64,000 nt of DNA from Phaeovulum sp. (lineage in GTDB: Bacteria; Pseudomonadota; Alphaproteobacteria; Rhodobacterales; Rhodobacteraceae), in contig NZ_JAUXPI010000047.1 of the NCBI RefSeq assembly GCF_030684035.1, positions 80,842 through 144,841 on the forward strand, in the 5' to 3' direction. The translations under genes and the position numbers were made by a program. A model generated the notes under the pieces. It had not been told where the DNA came from. It worked only from the letters and a program-made list of their open reading frames with translations, and did no database searches. This document shows positions 8,401-17,061 of this stretch, piece by piece. The number at the start of each line of letters is the position of its first letter. Within the stretch, counting starts at the first letter, position 1.

Positions 8401-11400
8401 CGAACCAGTCGGGGCCGAGGCCGAACACCAGATCGGCGAAATCCGAAGGCGCAGGTTCGACCATGACGATCTGCCCGCGTTCGCTCAGTGCCGCTCCAAG
8501 CATGGAAAGGACGGCTTCCGAAGATTCCATCCGGTTGAGAATTCCTGCCGCGAGAACCAGATCGAACGGCCCGGCAACCTTCAAGACCTCTGGCTTCGCC
8601 TCAAGCAGCGTGACCCGATCCATCGGCAGCTGCGCTGCGGCACCGGGTTCATCGAGCGTCGGCACCGTGATTTCGAAAAAGCTTGCCCGATCGGTGGGCA
8701 AAGCCCGCAGCAACTGCGGCAGAATGCGCGCCGCGCCATCCGAAAGCTCGGCAATCCGCAGCGCCCGGTTCTTCGGCCATCTGGCGACCAGCGCCAGCAC
8801 CGCTTCGGCCAGCGCCGCCACCTGCAGGCGCTCGGAGGCCGATCCTTCCGCCAGATTGGCCAGCGCCTCGCGCCCGAAATGCGCCAGCGTCGTCGGCAGG
8901 GCGGTGCCGCTGGCGATGAGATCGGGCAGGGTGGCGCGCGCATGCGCGAGCAGCGCCAGCTCGGCAACCATCCCGGGGTGTTCGTGGGCCAGCAGATCGA
9001 GCAGCGGGCCGGGGCTGCTTTCGGCGGCGCGCGCGGTCAGTTGCATGCCCTGCGGACCAGCGGCGACCAGATCAGCGCGTTTGCCCATGCCGACCAGCGC
9101 CGCGAGATAGGGCGATCTGGTCTCGGCCTTTGGCCGAATGACCCCGGTATCATCCGCCAGTCTTGCCAATACCTCGACCGCGATTGCCTGCGCCGCCGCT
9201 TCAATCAGGAAATGGGTTTCTTCTGTTGTCGCGAACAGCGGATGCAGACGCGCCACGCCAATGTCGTGCGGGGCAAGCGTGGCCGCATCGGCACAGGCAG
9301 CGCCGAGCGGCACCAGAACTTGGCTGAAGGCATGGTGGTCAAGGCTGATTTCGCGCACCAGACGCATCGCCTTAAAGCGCACGCCCTCGAAAACCGCGAC
9401 CCCCGCGCCTGCCGCATCGTAAAGCTGAAACGAGGCCAGCACCGTGCGCTGCCCGATCCGCTCGATCCGAACCCGCGCCGAGGCAACCTTGGCCCAGGGC
9501 AGGAGCACACACAGCCGGGCAATGCGAATGGGCACATAGCCCATGCCACCCCGCGCCGCCTCGGTATCTTCCAGCGCGGCGATCACCCCGTGAAAGGCCG
9601 CATCCGCGCCGATCACGTCGATCAGCGTCGGGTTGGCGCTGCCGCCTATCGAACCACTTTCGCGCAGGAAAACCTCGACAACGCCCGGTTCGACCCGGCG
9701 CAACCTTTCGACCAGCGCGAAGGCCGGGCCATAATCAAGCCCGATCCGCCTTGCAGCCGCGTAAAGGCGCGCGCCGTCGCGGTCGCCCTGCCGCAGTTCC
9801 GGGTCAGGCGCGGGTTCGGGCATGTGCTCGATCGAGGCGCGGTAGAACCGTGTCGAAAGGTGGGTTCGCTGCGCCCCGCCGGTGCCCCGGTGCCGCCCGG
9901 AAACCCTTAGGCTGGTCTGATCGGGCGCGATCCGGGTGCGGATTTCGTAAAGTGCATCGCGCCCAAGCAGCAGCGGTGCCACGATATCGGCATCGCGCAG
10001 TTCCACAAGGTCGGTGGCAAGCGTGGCGCGGGCCGCCGCCAGCGCCATTTCCGCAAGCGCGGTGCCCGGTGCCACCACCTTGCCGCCAACCCGGTGGTCG
10101 CAGAACTGTGGCATGACATGCTGATCAATCTCGCCGAGCCAGAGGCCCGCCTCGACCCCCTCCTCGCGCCCGAGCAGCGGGTGGCTGTCATCGGGATTGC
10201 CGTATCGGTTCAGCAGGGTCGGTGTGCGGTCGATGCGCAGCTCGGTGCAGTTCCAGTGGTAGCGGGGCAGATCGCGACGATACTGGCGCGGCGCTGGCAG
10301 CATCCGCGCAAGGTCGATCCGAATTCCGTGGACAAGGGCGCGCGCGATGGTCCGCGCAACCGGATTGACCTCGGCGGCATCGCGCATCTCGAAGCTGTTG
10401 ATGACCACCGTGCCATCGGAACCGCCAAGGCTGTCAACCGTGTAATTGCCCAGAACCGGTGCCGGGCCAATTTCCAGAACCGCCTTGAACCCCATTGCCT
10501 TGAGCGTTTCGACCGCGGCGGAATAGGCGACCGGGCGGCGCACATTGGCACACCAGTAATCGGCATCAAGTGCGGCACCTGCGCAGATCTGACCGGTTAC
10601 CGAGGAAACGAAGGGAACCGTGCAGGACGCGGGAACGATGCCAGCGATTGCTGCGCGCAGCGCTCCCGTCACCTCGTCCACTGCGGCACCGTGAAATGGA
10701 TAGTCGATCGCAAGCCGCACGGCGGCCCAACGTCTGGAGCGCCGTGCAAGCCGGATGAAATCGTCGATCCGCCCCGCCGCGCCGACAATCGACACGCTCT
10801 TGGGGCTGTTTTCGGCAGCAATCTCGATGCCGCCGCCGAATTCTGCTATTGCTTCAGCGACCTGCGCTGCGGGGGCTTGGACCGCGGCCATCGTGCCGCG
10901 CCCGCGCAGGTGTTGCAGATGAAGGCTGCGCTGATGGATGAGCAACAGTGCATCGTCAAGCGATAGCGCACCCGCAGCGCAAGCCGCCGCCACCTCGCCG
11001 CCAGAATGGCCCATCACGGCGGCAGGCCGCAGCCCGCGCGCGGCCAGCGCCGCAACCAGCGCCATCTGATCGGCGAAAAGCAGCGGTTGCGCCACGTCGC
11101 AATCGCGCAGCGCCTGGTCAAGGTCAGGGCGACGCAGGGTCTTGATGATCGACCAGCCTGCAATCTGCGCGAAGGCACGGTCGATGCGCCGCAGCGCGCG
11201 CGCATAGGCCGGGTCGGTAGCCAGCGCCGCAAGCCCCATGCCCGCATATTGCGAGCCGTTGCCGGAAAAGACGAATGCCGTCGGGGCGTCGGTCAGGTCT
11301 GACCTTGCGCCCAGCACCCGCGCATCCGAAGCGCCCGCCTCGGCACTGGTCAGCGCGGCCATGGCCGAGGCTGCGCCGTCGCACAGAACGGCGACGCGCT

Positions 11401-12883
11401 GCGGGTAGAGATCGCGAAACCGCACGGCCTCAGCGCAGATTTCTTCAAGCGATGCCGCATCGGCGTCGGCAGAGCCGATCAGTCGCCGATAGTCCGCCAG
11501 CGTGGCGCGCAGCGATTCCGGCGCGAACGCCGAGGCGAGAAGAATTGCCCCCTCTTGGGTTCCTTTGCGCCGGGGCGCGGGCTTGGGTGCATCGGCGACG
11601 GATGCCAGAATTGCATGCGCATTGGCACCGCCGAAACCGAAGGAACTGACCCCGGCGTAACGCACCCCGTCGGTCTGTGGCAGCGGCAGGTTTTCGCGGG
11701 CCACCGCCAGATTGAGCGCCTCGAAGGGAATCGCCGGGTTCAGCGCTTCGGCATGCAACGAGGCGGGAAACACGCCATGTTCCAGCGCCAGAAGCGCCTT
11801 CAGCACTCCGGCAAGGCCCGAGGCGGGTTCCAGATGCCCGATATTCGATTTGATCGAGCCGATCGGCAGCGCTGCCTTGCGTCGCTGCCCAAGCACCCGG
11901 CCGAGCGCCTCGGCCTCGGCAGGGTCGCCCACCAGCGTGCCGGTGCCATGCGCCTCGATGAAGGCCAGATCATCCGGGTCAACCTTGGCGCGGTCATAGA
12001 CCCGGCGCAGTAAAGCGGCCTGGCCTTCGGCGGAAGGCAGCGCGACGTTGACCGTGCGCCCGTTCGCATTGGTTTCGACCGCGACCAGCGCCGCGTAGGG
12101 CCTGCGCAATCCCAGCGCCTTGCGGGTTGCGCGTTCAAGCACCAGCGCCACCGCGCCCTCGGCGCGCACATAGCCATCAGCCGTGGCCGAGAACGGCCGG
12201 CATCGCCCGCCCGGCGAAAGCATGCGCGCCGCCGAAAAGCCGACAAACGGTATCGGATCAAGCAGCGCATTCGCACCGGCGACAATCGCCATGTCGATCT
12301 CGCCTGCCAGCAGGGCCACTTCGGCCTGTTTCAGCGCGAAGAGCGAGGATGAACAGGCGGTATCAATGGTCAGTGACGGCCCGCGCAGATCGAGCGCATG
12401 CGAGATGCGGTTGGAAACCAGCGCCAGCGTGTTGCCGGTCATCAGATAGGCGTCGGTGATGCCCGCGTCTTGCGAAAGCCGCGCGGCATGGGCAAGCGCC
12501 GAGCAGCCGACATAGACGCCCACATTCTTGCCTGCCAGCTGCCTTGGCGGAATTCCCGCGTCTTCCAGCGCCTCCCAGGCGACATGCAGCAGCAGGCGTT
12601 GCTGCGGGTCCATCTGCCCCGCCTCGCGGGGCGAAATGCCGAACACCGCGGGCTCGAAATCCCAGATCCCGTCCACCACGCCTGCGGCAAAGGTATAGGT
12701 CTTGCCCTTGGTTCCCGGTACCGGGTGCAAAAAGTAGTCATGCAGCCAGCGATTGTGCGGAATCTCGGTTACGGTATCGCGATTCTTGAAGATCACATCG
12801 GCCAGGGCGGCCACATTCGCGGCCCCGGGAAGGCGGCAGGATCGGCCCGTGATGAAGATCTGCTTTTGCAACCGCCCGCTCAT
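5480..12883 (-). CDS. Single-module reducing type I polyketide synthase (RkpA-like)
   Basis: A 2467-residue multidomain enzyme that should build a fully reduced acyl chain. Domains, from ATG 12883: KS about 7-430 (TACSSS Cys177, HGTGT 312-316, NIGH 347-350); AT about 535-830 (GHSGG, Ser627; specificity loop YPFH 728-731); DH about 900-1180 (His930 in an HxxxGxxxxP motif); a degenerate methyltransferase about 1370-1540; ER about 1740-2055 (LNYRD, GGAGGVG); KR about 2078-2260 (VGGLGGLG, Tyr2225, Asn2229); ACP about 2350-2430 (GIDSL, Ser2391). There is no thioesterase, so release must come from another enzyme, most likely the overlapping oxoamine synthase. Order and length resemble RkpA of the Sinorhizobium K-antigen locus. 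An in-frame upstream extension of 62 codons is low-complexity and was not used. Confidence 0.93.
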   Translation of the reverse strand: MSGRLQKQIFITGRSCRLPGAANVAALADVIFKNRDTVTEIPHNRWLHDYFLHPVPGTKGKTYTFAAGVVDGIWDFEPAVFGISPREAGQMDPQQRLLLHVAWEALEDAGIPPRQLAGKNVGVYVGCSALAHAARLSQDAGITDAYLMTGNTLALVSNRISHALDLRGPSLTIDTACSSSLFALKQAEVALLAGEIDMAIVAGANALLDPIPFVGFSAARMLSPGGRCRPFSATADGYVRAEGAVALVLERATRKALGLRRPYAALVAVETNANGRTVNVALPSAEGQAALLRRVYDRAKVDPDDLAFIEAHGTGTLVGDPAEAEALGRVLGQRRKAALPIGSIKSNIGHLEPASGLAGVLKALLALEHGVFPASLHAEALNPAIPFEALNLAVARENLPLPQTDGVRYAGVSSFGFGGANAHAILASVADAPKPAPRRKGTQEGAILLASAFAPESLRATLADYRRLIGSADADAASLEEICAEAVRFRDLYPQRVAVLCDGAASAMAALTSAEAGASDARVLGARSDLTDAPTAFVFSGNGSQYAGMGLAALATDPAYARALRRIDRAFAQIAGWSIIKTLRRPDLDQALRDCDVAQPLLFADQMALVAALAARGLRPAAVMGHSGGEVAAACAAGALSLDDALLLIHQRSLHLQHLRGRGTMAAVQAPAAQVAEAIAEFGGGIEIAAENSPKSVSIVGAAGRIDDFIRLARRSRRWAAVRLAIDYPFHGAAVDEVTGALRAAIAGIVPASCTVPFVSSVTGQICAGAALDADYWCANVRRPVAYSAAVETLKAMGFKAVLEIGPAPVLGNYTVDSLGGSDGTVVINSFEMRDAAEVNPVARTIARALVHGIRIDLARMLPAPRQYRRDLPRYHWNCTELRIDRTPTLLNRYGNPDDSHPLLGREEGVEAGLWLGEIDQHVMPQFCDHRVGGKVVAPGTALAEMALAAARATLATDLVELRDADIVAPLLLGRDALYEIRTRIAPDQTSLRVSGRHRGTGGAQRTHLSTRFYRASIEHMPEPAPDPELRQGDRDGARLYAAARRIGLDYGPAFALVERLRRVEPGVVEVFLRESGSIGGSANPTLIDVIGADAAFHGVIAALEDTEAARGGMGYVPIRIARLCVLLPWAKVASARVRIERIGQRTVLASFQLYDAAGAGVAVFEGVRFKAMRLVREISLDHHAFSQVLVPLGAACADAATLAPHDIGVARLHPLFATTEETHFLIEAAAQAIAVEVLARLADDTGVIRPKAETRSPYLAALVGMGKRADLVAAGPQGMQLTARAAESSPGPLLDLLAHEHPGMVAELALLAHARATLPDLIASGTALPTTLAHFGREALANLAEGSASERLQVAALAEAVLALVARWPKNRALRIAELSDGAARILPQLLRALPTDRASFFEITVPTLDEPGAAAQLPMDRVTLLEAKPEVLKVAGPFDLVLAAGILNRMESSEAVLSMLGAALSERGQIVMVEPAPSDFADLVFGLGPDWFVASAKPSDPVSRRYGPDDLRSLARRAGLTEVETTPLAEGCAAASVLLARSALRLAALPAPEPEHADLIARLLDEGAHTETGEAPPPGMQFARAEGSVPRLYAYFRRGAGADDPQRLTAARLLALKELMPTLAAEGGRLVALVPGGTGQGGGAVDPCQTALWALLRTVANEYPAVSVVCYDIAPDLGPEAAARRIAEREAATDGETELVLSVEGHAALRVIHGPGVQRGEIAATAMRQVLEVPASGKLDDLRWVAQPRRTPGAGEVEIEVAASGLNYRDVMWAMGLLPEEALENGFAGPTLGIECAGTVLRAGPGVTTLRPGDRVLGFGPQSFASHLVVPEAMATQLPDGLDLEAAATVPVTFFTAWYALITLAALKPGEWVLIHGGAGGVGLAAVQIARHFGARVIATAGSPVKRSFLQAAGAEHVLDSRSLGFAEAVMQLTGNRGVDVVLNGLAGAAMERSLNCLAPFGRFLELGKQDFYANTAVGLRPLKKNIAYHGIDVDELMALRPAQARAIYADMLAEFGKGSFRALPFRAFEGAEVVSAFRLMQKSGHIGKILVRPPQKLALDAALADTGAAPFDRNATQLVVGGLGGLGFEIADWLVAGGARVLALLGRRAEPSPEVAARIGHWRADGVEIEVIGCDVADAAALDQALTRLRARRPIAGVIHSAMVLEDMPLSALTPEVLARTLPAKIAGAANLDRLTRGDNLGHFVLFSSIATLIGNHGQASYVAANGFLEGLAQSRRAEGLPGLAVGWGPVSDVGYLSRNTEKALLVKRMSGNIDFTSLQLTRVLERLLALGSAAAPVVHVSPMSWNTPAATLRTLAAPAFRLLKLLGQRSEAETGEEDLRATLLGLPAARAEEKLTNYLVEKIAHILQIAEKSVSLHKPMNELGIDSLMGVELALTLQDGLGDDIPVTSVSEAVSISEVALRIISHLHGTPEDAGLHSDDARLALQHLSLAHEDMLQTERAAE

Positions 12884-13258
12884 TTTGCCGTTATGCCACG
12901 TAAATTTCACGATATCTGGCAAATCCGGCGATGCCAATGGCTTTGAGGCGATTGGCGCTTGCGCAGCAGCAGCAGCGCGATTGCGGCGAAATTCCGCCAG
13001 CGGGGCGGTGCCGCACGCCGTGGTGCAAGCCGGGGCCGCCCGGCGGCAGGTTTTCGCGGCAAAAGCCAATCACCCGCAGAGGTTGTGTTGTTTTGCGAAT
13101 TGCTCTAGCATTTTCCGATGCCGCGCCGGACGGTAGAGCGCCGCTGTTCCGCCTCGGCCGGGTGAAGTCGGCCGTGCCCGGAGAGATGAGTCGCGTAGAA
13201 TGGCACGCCCGGCCCGACAGCAAAATTACCGCAAGGAAACTTTCCTGGTGACGTGCGC
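12884..13258. promoter_or_regulatory. Divergent intergenic region between the PKS and kpsM genes
   Basis: This 375-base gap separates two divergently transcribed capsule operons and has no supportable gene. Its centre is more AT-rich than the flanks. On the plus strand TTGTGT (13083-13088), a 17-base spacer and TAGCAT (13106-13111) form a reasonable -35/-10 pair for kpsM. No clear counterpart was picked out for the PKS gene. Both operons are probably regulated from here. Confidence 0.4.
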
Positions 13259-14095
13259 ATGGTGAAGCCAACGGGGGATGGCCTGGGAATCGAATCGCGG
13301 CTGGCAGGGCTGGGCGAGGCGCAGAGGTTGGTGGCAGGCCTCAAGGCGGTGCTGCGCACCCAGTATGCGCTGATCCTGCGCGAGGCGCGGGTGCGGCACG
13401 GCCGTTCGCGCATCGGCTATGCCTGGGCGATTTTCGAGCCGTTCGCGGTGATATCGGTGATGACGCTGTTTTTTGCCGGTCTTGGCCGCGGCGGGCCGCT
13501 TTCCTCCGAATTTCCGATCTTCTTTGCGACCGGGGTGCTGCCGTTCCAGTATTTTCGCCACTCATCGTCGTTCATCGGCATGGCGCTAGAGGCCAACATG
13601 CCGCTGTTCAACTATCCTACGGTTCGCGAATTCGATGCGGCGCTGGCACGGCTGATGCTGGAAACCATCACCTCGCTGGTCATCGTGGTGCTGGTTTTCT
13701 GTTTCATGATGGCGGTGTTCTCGGCCAGAGTGCCCGTGGATGTCGGCAAGATGCTGATCGCCTATGGCGGGCTCGGGCTTCTGGCGCTGGGCGTCGGGCT
13801 GAACATTGCGGTGCTGCAACGCCGTTTTTCCATGACCCATTACATCTACAACATGGTGATGACCCCGGCGTTCTTCATTTCGGGCCTGTTCTTTTCCATC
13901 GAGAGCGTGGCACCCGAGTACCGCTTGCTGCTGGTCTGGAACCCGATCATTCACGGCATCGAGGCCTTTCGCGCTGGCTACTACCCGATCTATTCGGACC
14001 AGCATGTCAGCCTGAGCTATCTTTACTTCGTCGGCCTCGTCTTGCTGTTCGTCGGCATGTTGCAGCTCATGGTCAGCCGGAGGGATCGGAATTGA
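13259..14095 (+). CDS. kpsM: Capsule ABC exporter permease KpsM-like
   Basis: A 278-residue polytopic membrane protein of the ABC-2 family. About six hydrophobic segments are visible, such as FAVISVMTLFFAG and LVIVVLVFCFMMAVF. The first cytoplasmic region contains LREARVRHGRSRIGYAW, typical of KpsM/BexB. It should carry lipid-linked capsular polysaccharide across the inner membrane with KpsT. ATG 13259 is preferred because GGTGA lies 7 bases upstream; a GTG at 13253 is the alternative. Its stop overlaps the TTG start of kpsT, giving tight coupling, and the kpsE-like gene follows. Confidence 0.9.
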   Translation: MVKPTGDGLGIESRLAGLGEAQRLVAGLKAVLRTQYALILREARVRHGRSRIGYAWAIFEPFAVISVMTLFFAGLGRGGPLSSEFPIFFATGVLPFQYFRHSSSFIGMALEANMPLFNYPTVREFDAALARLMLETITSLVIVVLVFCFMMAVFSARVPVDVGKMLIAYGGLGLLALGVGLNIAVLQRRFSMTHYIYNMVMTPAFFISGLFFSIESVAPEYRLLLVWNPIIHGIEAFRAGYYPIYSDQHVSLSYLYFVGLVLLFVGMLQLMVSRRDRN

Positions 14096-14745
14096 TCCAC
14101 TTCGAGGGCGTCTCCAAGAATTACCGGCTTCGCGGCGGTGCGCGCCGCCAGGTTCTCAGCAACCTGACGCTGACGTTGCCGCACCGCAATATCGGTGTGC
14201 TCGGCCGCAATGGCGCGGGAAAATCGACCCTGCTCCAGCTTATCGCCGGTATTCTTGACCCAGACTGGGGCAGGGTGCGGCGCGACGTGCGCGTTTCCTG
14301 GCCGATTGGCTTTCGCGGCAGCTTTCACGGCCAGTTGACCGGGCTTGAGAATATCCGCTTTGTGGCGCGGGTCTATGGCGTCGAGGAGAAGGCGGTTATC
14401 GACAGTGTCGCGGCCTTCGCCGAGATCGGCCCCTTCATGAACGAACCGGTGCACACCTATTCTTCCGGCATGGGCGCGAGGCTTGCCTTTGGCCTCAGCA
14501 TGGCGCTGAAATTTGATACCTACCTGGTGGATGAGTTGCTCAGCGTCGGTGACGCGCGATTCCAGAAAAAGTCGAAAGCCGCCTTCAACGATCTGCTGTC
14601 GCGCTCGCGGATGATCATGGTCTCGCATTCGGTCGCGGCGTTGCGCGAATATTGTGACTGCGGATTGCTGGTCAGCAACGGCACGGCAGTGCTTTTTGAC
14701 CGGCTTGACGATGCGATTGAAGCCTATAACGCGCAAAACGCCTGA
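14092..14745 (+). CDS. kpsT: Capsule ABC exporter ATPase KpsT-like
   Basis: A 217-residue nucleotide-binding subunit. Walker A is GRNGAGKST (38-46). The signature loop is YSSGMGARLAF, the variant form usual in KpsT/Wzt-type polysaccharide ATPases. Walker B is YLVDELLSVGD and the H-loop is VSHS. It pairs with KpsM to energise export of capsule polymer. The start is a TTG overlapping the kpsM stop (TTGA), with GGAGG a few bases upstream in the kpsM coding end. The length equals KpsT, with no C-terminal substrate-binding domain, so recognition is probably of a conserved lipid or linker rather than of the repeat unit. Confidence 0.92.
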   Translation: MIHFEGVSKNYRLRGGARRQVLSNLTLTLPHRNIGVLGRNGAGKSTLLQLIAGILDPDWGRVRRDVRVSWPIGFRGSFHGQLTGLENIRFVARVYGVEEKAVIDSVAAFAEIGPFMNEPVHTYSSGMGARLAFGLSMALKFDTYLVDELLSVGDARFQKKSKAAFNDLLSRSRMIMVSHSVAALREYCDCGLLVSNGTAVLFDRLDDAIEAYNAQNA

Positions 14746-14781
14746 GGTGGCGCAAAGACCAGCAATGCGGAGCATGTGCAC

Positions 14782-16089
14782 GTGACCAACGCCAGCGAAA
14801 ACGCCCCGAAAGCCCAAGCCGCAGCTGTCGCCGCCGTGGCCAGGCCGATGAAGATGCAGCAACCGGCACCGCGCCCGGTGCCGCTGCAACCCGCAAACGG
14901 TGCGCCGCCACCCCCGGCGCAAAGCTTCCTTGCGGGCCCGATCGAGGTGCCCAGCGTCGGCTCGCGCCGCCTTTTCAGTGGCCTTGCCATCGCCACCTTC
15001 GTGCTTTTCGTGCTGCTGCCGGTGGCCATCGCCGGGTACTATTTCGCCTATGTCGCCGCCGACCGCTATGCAGTCGAAGTGAAATTCGCGATCCGCTCGC
15101 CCGGCGGCCTGCCGACGCCAGACCTGCTCGGCATGGTTACCGGAGCCACCACCGCAGGAAGCACGCAGGCGGATTCCTACATGGTTGTCGATTTCATCAA
15201 GAGCCGCCAGTTTCTTGACGCGTTATCGAAGCGGCTGGACCTGAAAGCCACCTACGCCACCGACAGGGCCGATTTCCTGATGCGGATGCCAGCAGATGCG
15301 ACGCGGGAACAGCAGGTCAAATACCTGCGGCGGATGCTTTCGGCCTATTACGACAGCACCTCGCAGATCATTACCGTCGAGGCGCAGGCGTTCAGCCCCG
15401 AGGATGCCCAGGCGATGACCGAGGCGGTCATTGCCGCGACCAGTGAGTTGATCAACATGGTTTCCGAACGGGCGCGGCAAGATACGGTGCGGCTGGCCGA
15501 AGCCGAACTTGCCCGCGCCGAAGCCGCGCTCAAGGCGCAGCGCGCGGCAATTGCACTGTTTCGCGAGACCGAACAGCAGATTGACCCCACCAGCACCGTG
15601 GCGGCGCAGGAAAACGTGCTGGCGCAGCTACAGGGGCAGCTTTCCCGCACCCTGACCGAAATGAGCAGCCTGCGCGAATTTCTTGCTGAAGATGCGCCCA
15701 GCGTGCGGGTGTTGCGCAGCCAGATCGATTCGATCGAGCGGCAGATCATCGCCGAGAGGGCACAGCTTGGAGCGGGTGGCGCGACCGCGAACGGCACGGC
15801 CAGCCCCGGCCTCTCGCTCAATTCCGCCGTGGCACAGTACGAGGAATTGATCGTCGATCTCGAATTCCGCCAGCGAACCTACCTTTCCGCGCTTGCGTCG
15901 CTGGAATTGGCGCGGGTCGAGGCAGACCGGCAGCAGCGCTATGTGGCGGCCTTTGTGTTGCCCTCGTTCCCGGAGGAGGCGATTTATCCGCAGGTCAAGT
16001 CATCGCTGGCGCTGATTGCAGTGGTGGCATTCCTGATCTGGGGGGTGACCACGATGTTCATCCAGATCGTGCGCGAGCACCTCAGCTGA
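14782..16089 (+). CDS. kpsE: Capsule export inner-membrane/periplasmic protein, KpsE-like (PCP family)
   Basis: A 435-residue protein with the polysaccharide co-polymerase layout. It has a proline/alanine-rich cytoplasmic N-terminus (1-60), one membrane helix about 64-88 (LAIATFVLFVLLPVAIAGYY), a large periplasmic region with long heptad-like helices about 200-330, and a C-terminal membrane helix about 409-430. KpsE-type proteins link the ABC exporter to the outer-membrane channel. GTG 14782 is preferred because GGAG lies 9 bases upstream; GTG 14776 would have only 3 bases of spacing. It is 36 bases after kpsT. The start codon remains uncertain by two codons. Confidence 0.85.
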   Translation: MTNASENAPKAQAAAVAAVARPMKMQQPAPRPVPLQPANGAPPPPAQSFLAGPIEVPSVGSRRLFSGLAIATFVLFVLLPVAIAGYYFAYVAADRYAVEVKFAIRSPGGLPTPDLLGMVTGATTAGSTQADSYMVVDFIKSRQFLDALSKRLDLKATYATDRADFLMRMPADATREQQVKYLRRMLSAYYDSTSQIITVEAQAFSPEDAQAMTEAVIAATSELINMVSERARQDTVRLAEAELARAEAALKAQRAAIALFRETEQQIDPTSTVAAQENVLAQLQGQLSRTLTEMSSLREFLAEDAPSVRVLRSQIDSIERQIIAERAQLGAGGATANGTASPGLSLNSAVAQYEELIVDLEFRQRTYLSALASLELARVEADRQQRYVAAFVLPSFPEEAIYPQVKSSLALIAVVAFLIWGVTTMFIQIVREHLS

Positions 16090-16098
16090 AAGGCCGGC

Positions 16099-16905
16099 CT
16101 ATTCGCCAAGTCTGCGGATCAGCCGCTGCTGGTGCCACCGCAGCAGTGGCGCGATCCAGGGTGCGAAGAGATAGAGCAGCTTGACCGACAGCCCCGGCAA
16201 GACCAGAAACCGCCCCGCCTCCATGCCCCGCACCAAGGCCGCCGCAACAGCCTCGGCCGACATCGCGGGTGCGGCGGCGGAAATGTGGCTGGTAACGGCC
16301 GGGCGCAGCGGCACTTCAGCTTCGAGCATCGGCGTATCGGTGTCGGGGGGAAGGCAGAGCGTCACGCCGATGCCGCGCGGCTGCAATTCCACCCGTAACA
16401 CCTCGGCCAGCCCGCGCAGCGCGAACTTGGACGGCGCGTAGCCGCCATAGCCATAGACCCCATGCAACCCTGCGGCAGAGCCGACCAGCGCGAGCTTTGC
16501 CCCAGCCTGCATCCGTGGCACGAGCGCACGGACCATGTTGAGACTGCCGAAGTAATTGACCTCCATCACCCCGCGCTGCTCTGCAAGATCGACTGTATCA
16601 AGGCGTCCCGTCAAGGTGATGCCCGCCGAAAGCACAACCCGATGCGGCGACCCAAGCGCCGCGGCGGCGGCGGCTACGGCAGCCTCCACCGCTGCGGTAT
16701 CGGTCACGTCAAGCACGAATGTGCGGATATCTGCCTGCGGCAGATCGGTGCGCAGCAGCGCCGCGGCTTGTTCTAGCCGGGCCGGATTGCGCGCGAACAG
16801 CGCCAGCTTGGGGGCGGCAGCGGCCCGCGCCAGCCGCCGCGCGGTCGCCAGACCGATGCCGCTCGATCCGCCGGTCACGAAAATGGCACCCTCGGCGTCG
16901 CGCAT
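16099..16905 (-). CDS. Short-chain dehydrogenase, 3-ketosphinganine reductase/RkpH-like
   Basis: A 268-residue SDR with cofactor motif TGGSSGIG (11-18), catalytic Ser143, and Tyr156/Lys160 in YAPSK. Residues 186-192 read PPDTDTP, a block characteristic of 3-ketodihydrosphingosine reductases, and the C-terminus is hydrophobic with a basic end (LLYLFAPWIAPLLRW), suggesting membrane association. It would reduce the 3-keto amine made by the PKS plus alpha-oxoamine synthase pair. Sinorhizobium rkpH has the same role in its locus. ATG 16905 is preceded by AGGA at suitable spacing. It converges on the kpsE-like gene with a 9-base gap and is divergent from the KpsD-like gene. Confidence 0.82.
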   Translation of the reverse strand: MRDAEGAIFVTGGSSGIGLATARRLARAAAAPKLALFARNPARLEQAAALLRTDLPQADIRTFVLDVTDTAAVEAAVAAAAAALGSPHRVVLSAGITLTGRLDTVDLAEQRGVMEVNYFGSLNMVRALVPRMQAGAKLALVGSAAGLHGVYGYGGYAPSKFALRGLAEVLRVELQPRGIGVTLCLPPDTDTPMLEAEVPLRPAVTSHISAAAPAMSAEAVAAALVRGMEAGRFLVLPGLSVKLLYLFAPWIAPLLRWHQQRLIRRLGE

Positions 16906-17061
16906 CGGTTTCCTGTCCCGCCCACTCCAATGCCCGCAGGATGGCGCTTCGCGCGCAGGGCCACAACCAAAACCTTGTATCTTTGCGCAGGCTGGACACA
17001 GCGGGTCGTATCCCATAGATTCCGAAGCATCGATCCGTGCTTTCCCCCGCCCCCTTTCCCG

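Noticed and set aside
12884..13069. A 62-codon N-terminal extension of the PKS
   Set aside because: It is Ala/Arg-rich, has no family similarity, and the KS domain begins normally after ATG 12883.
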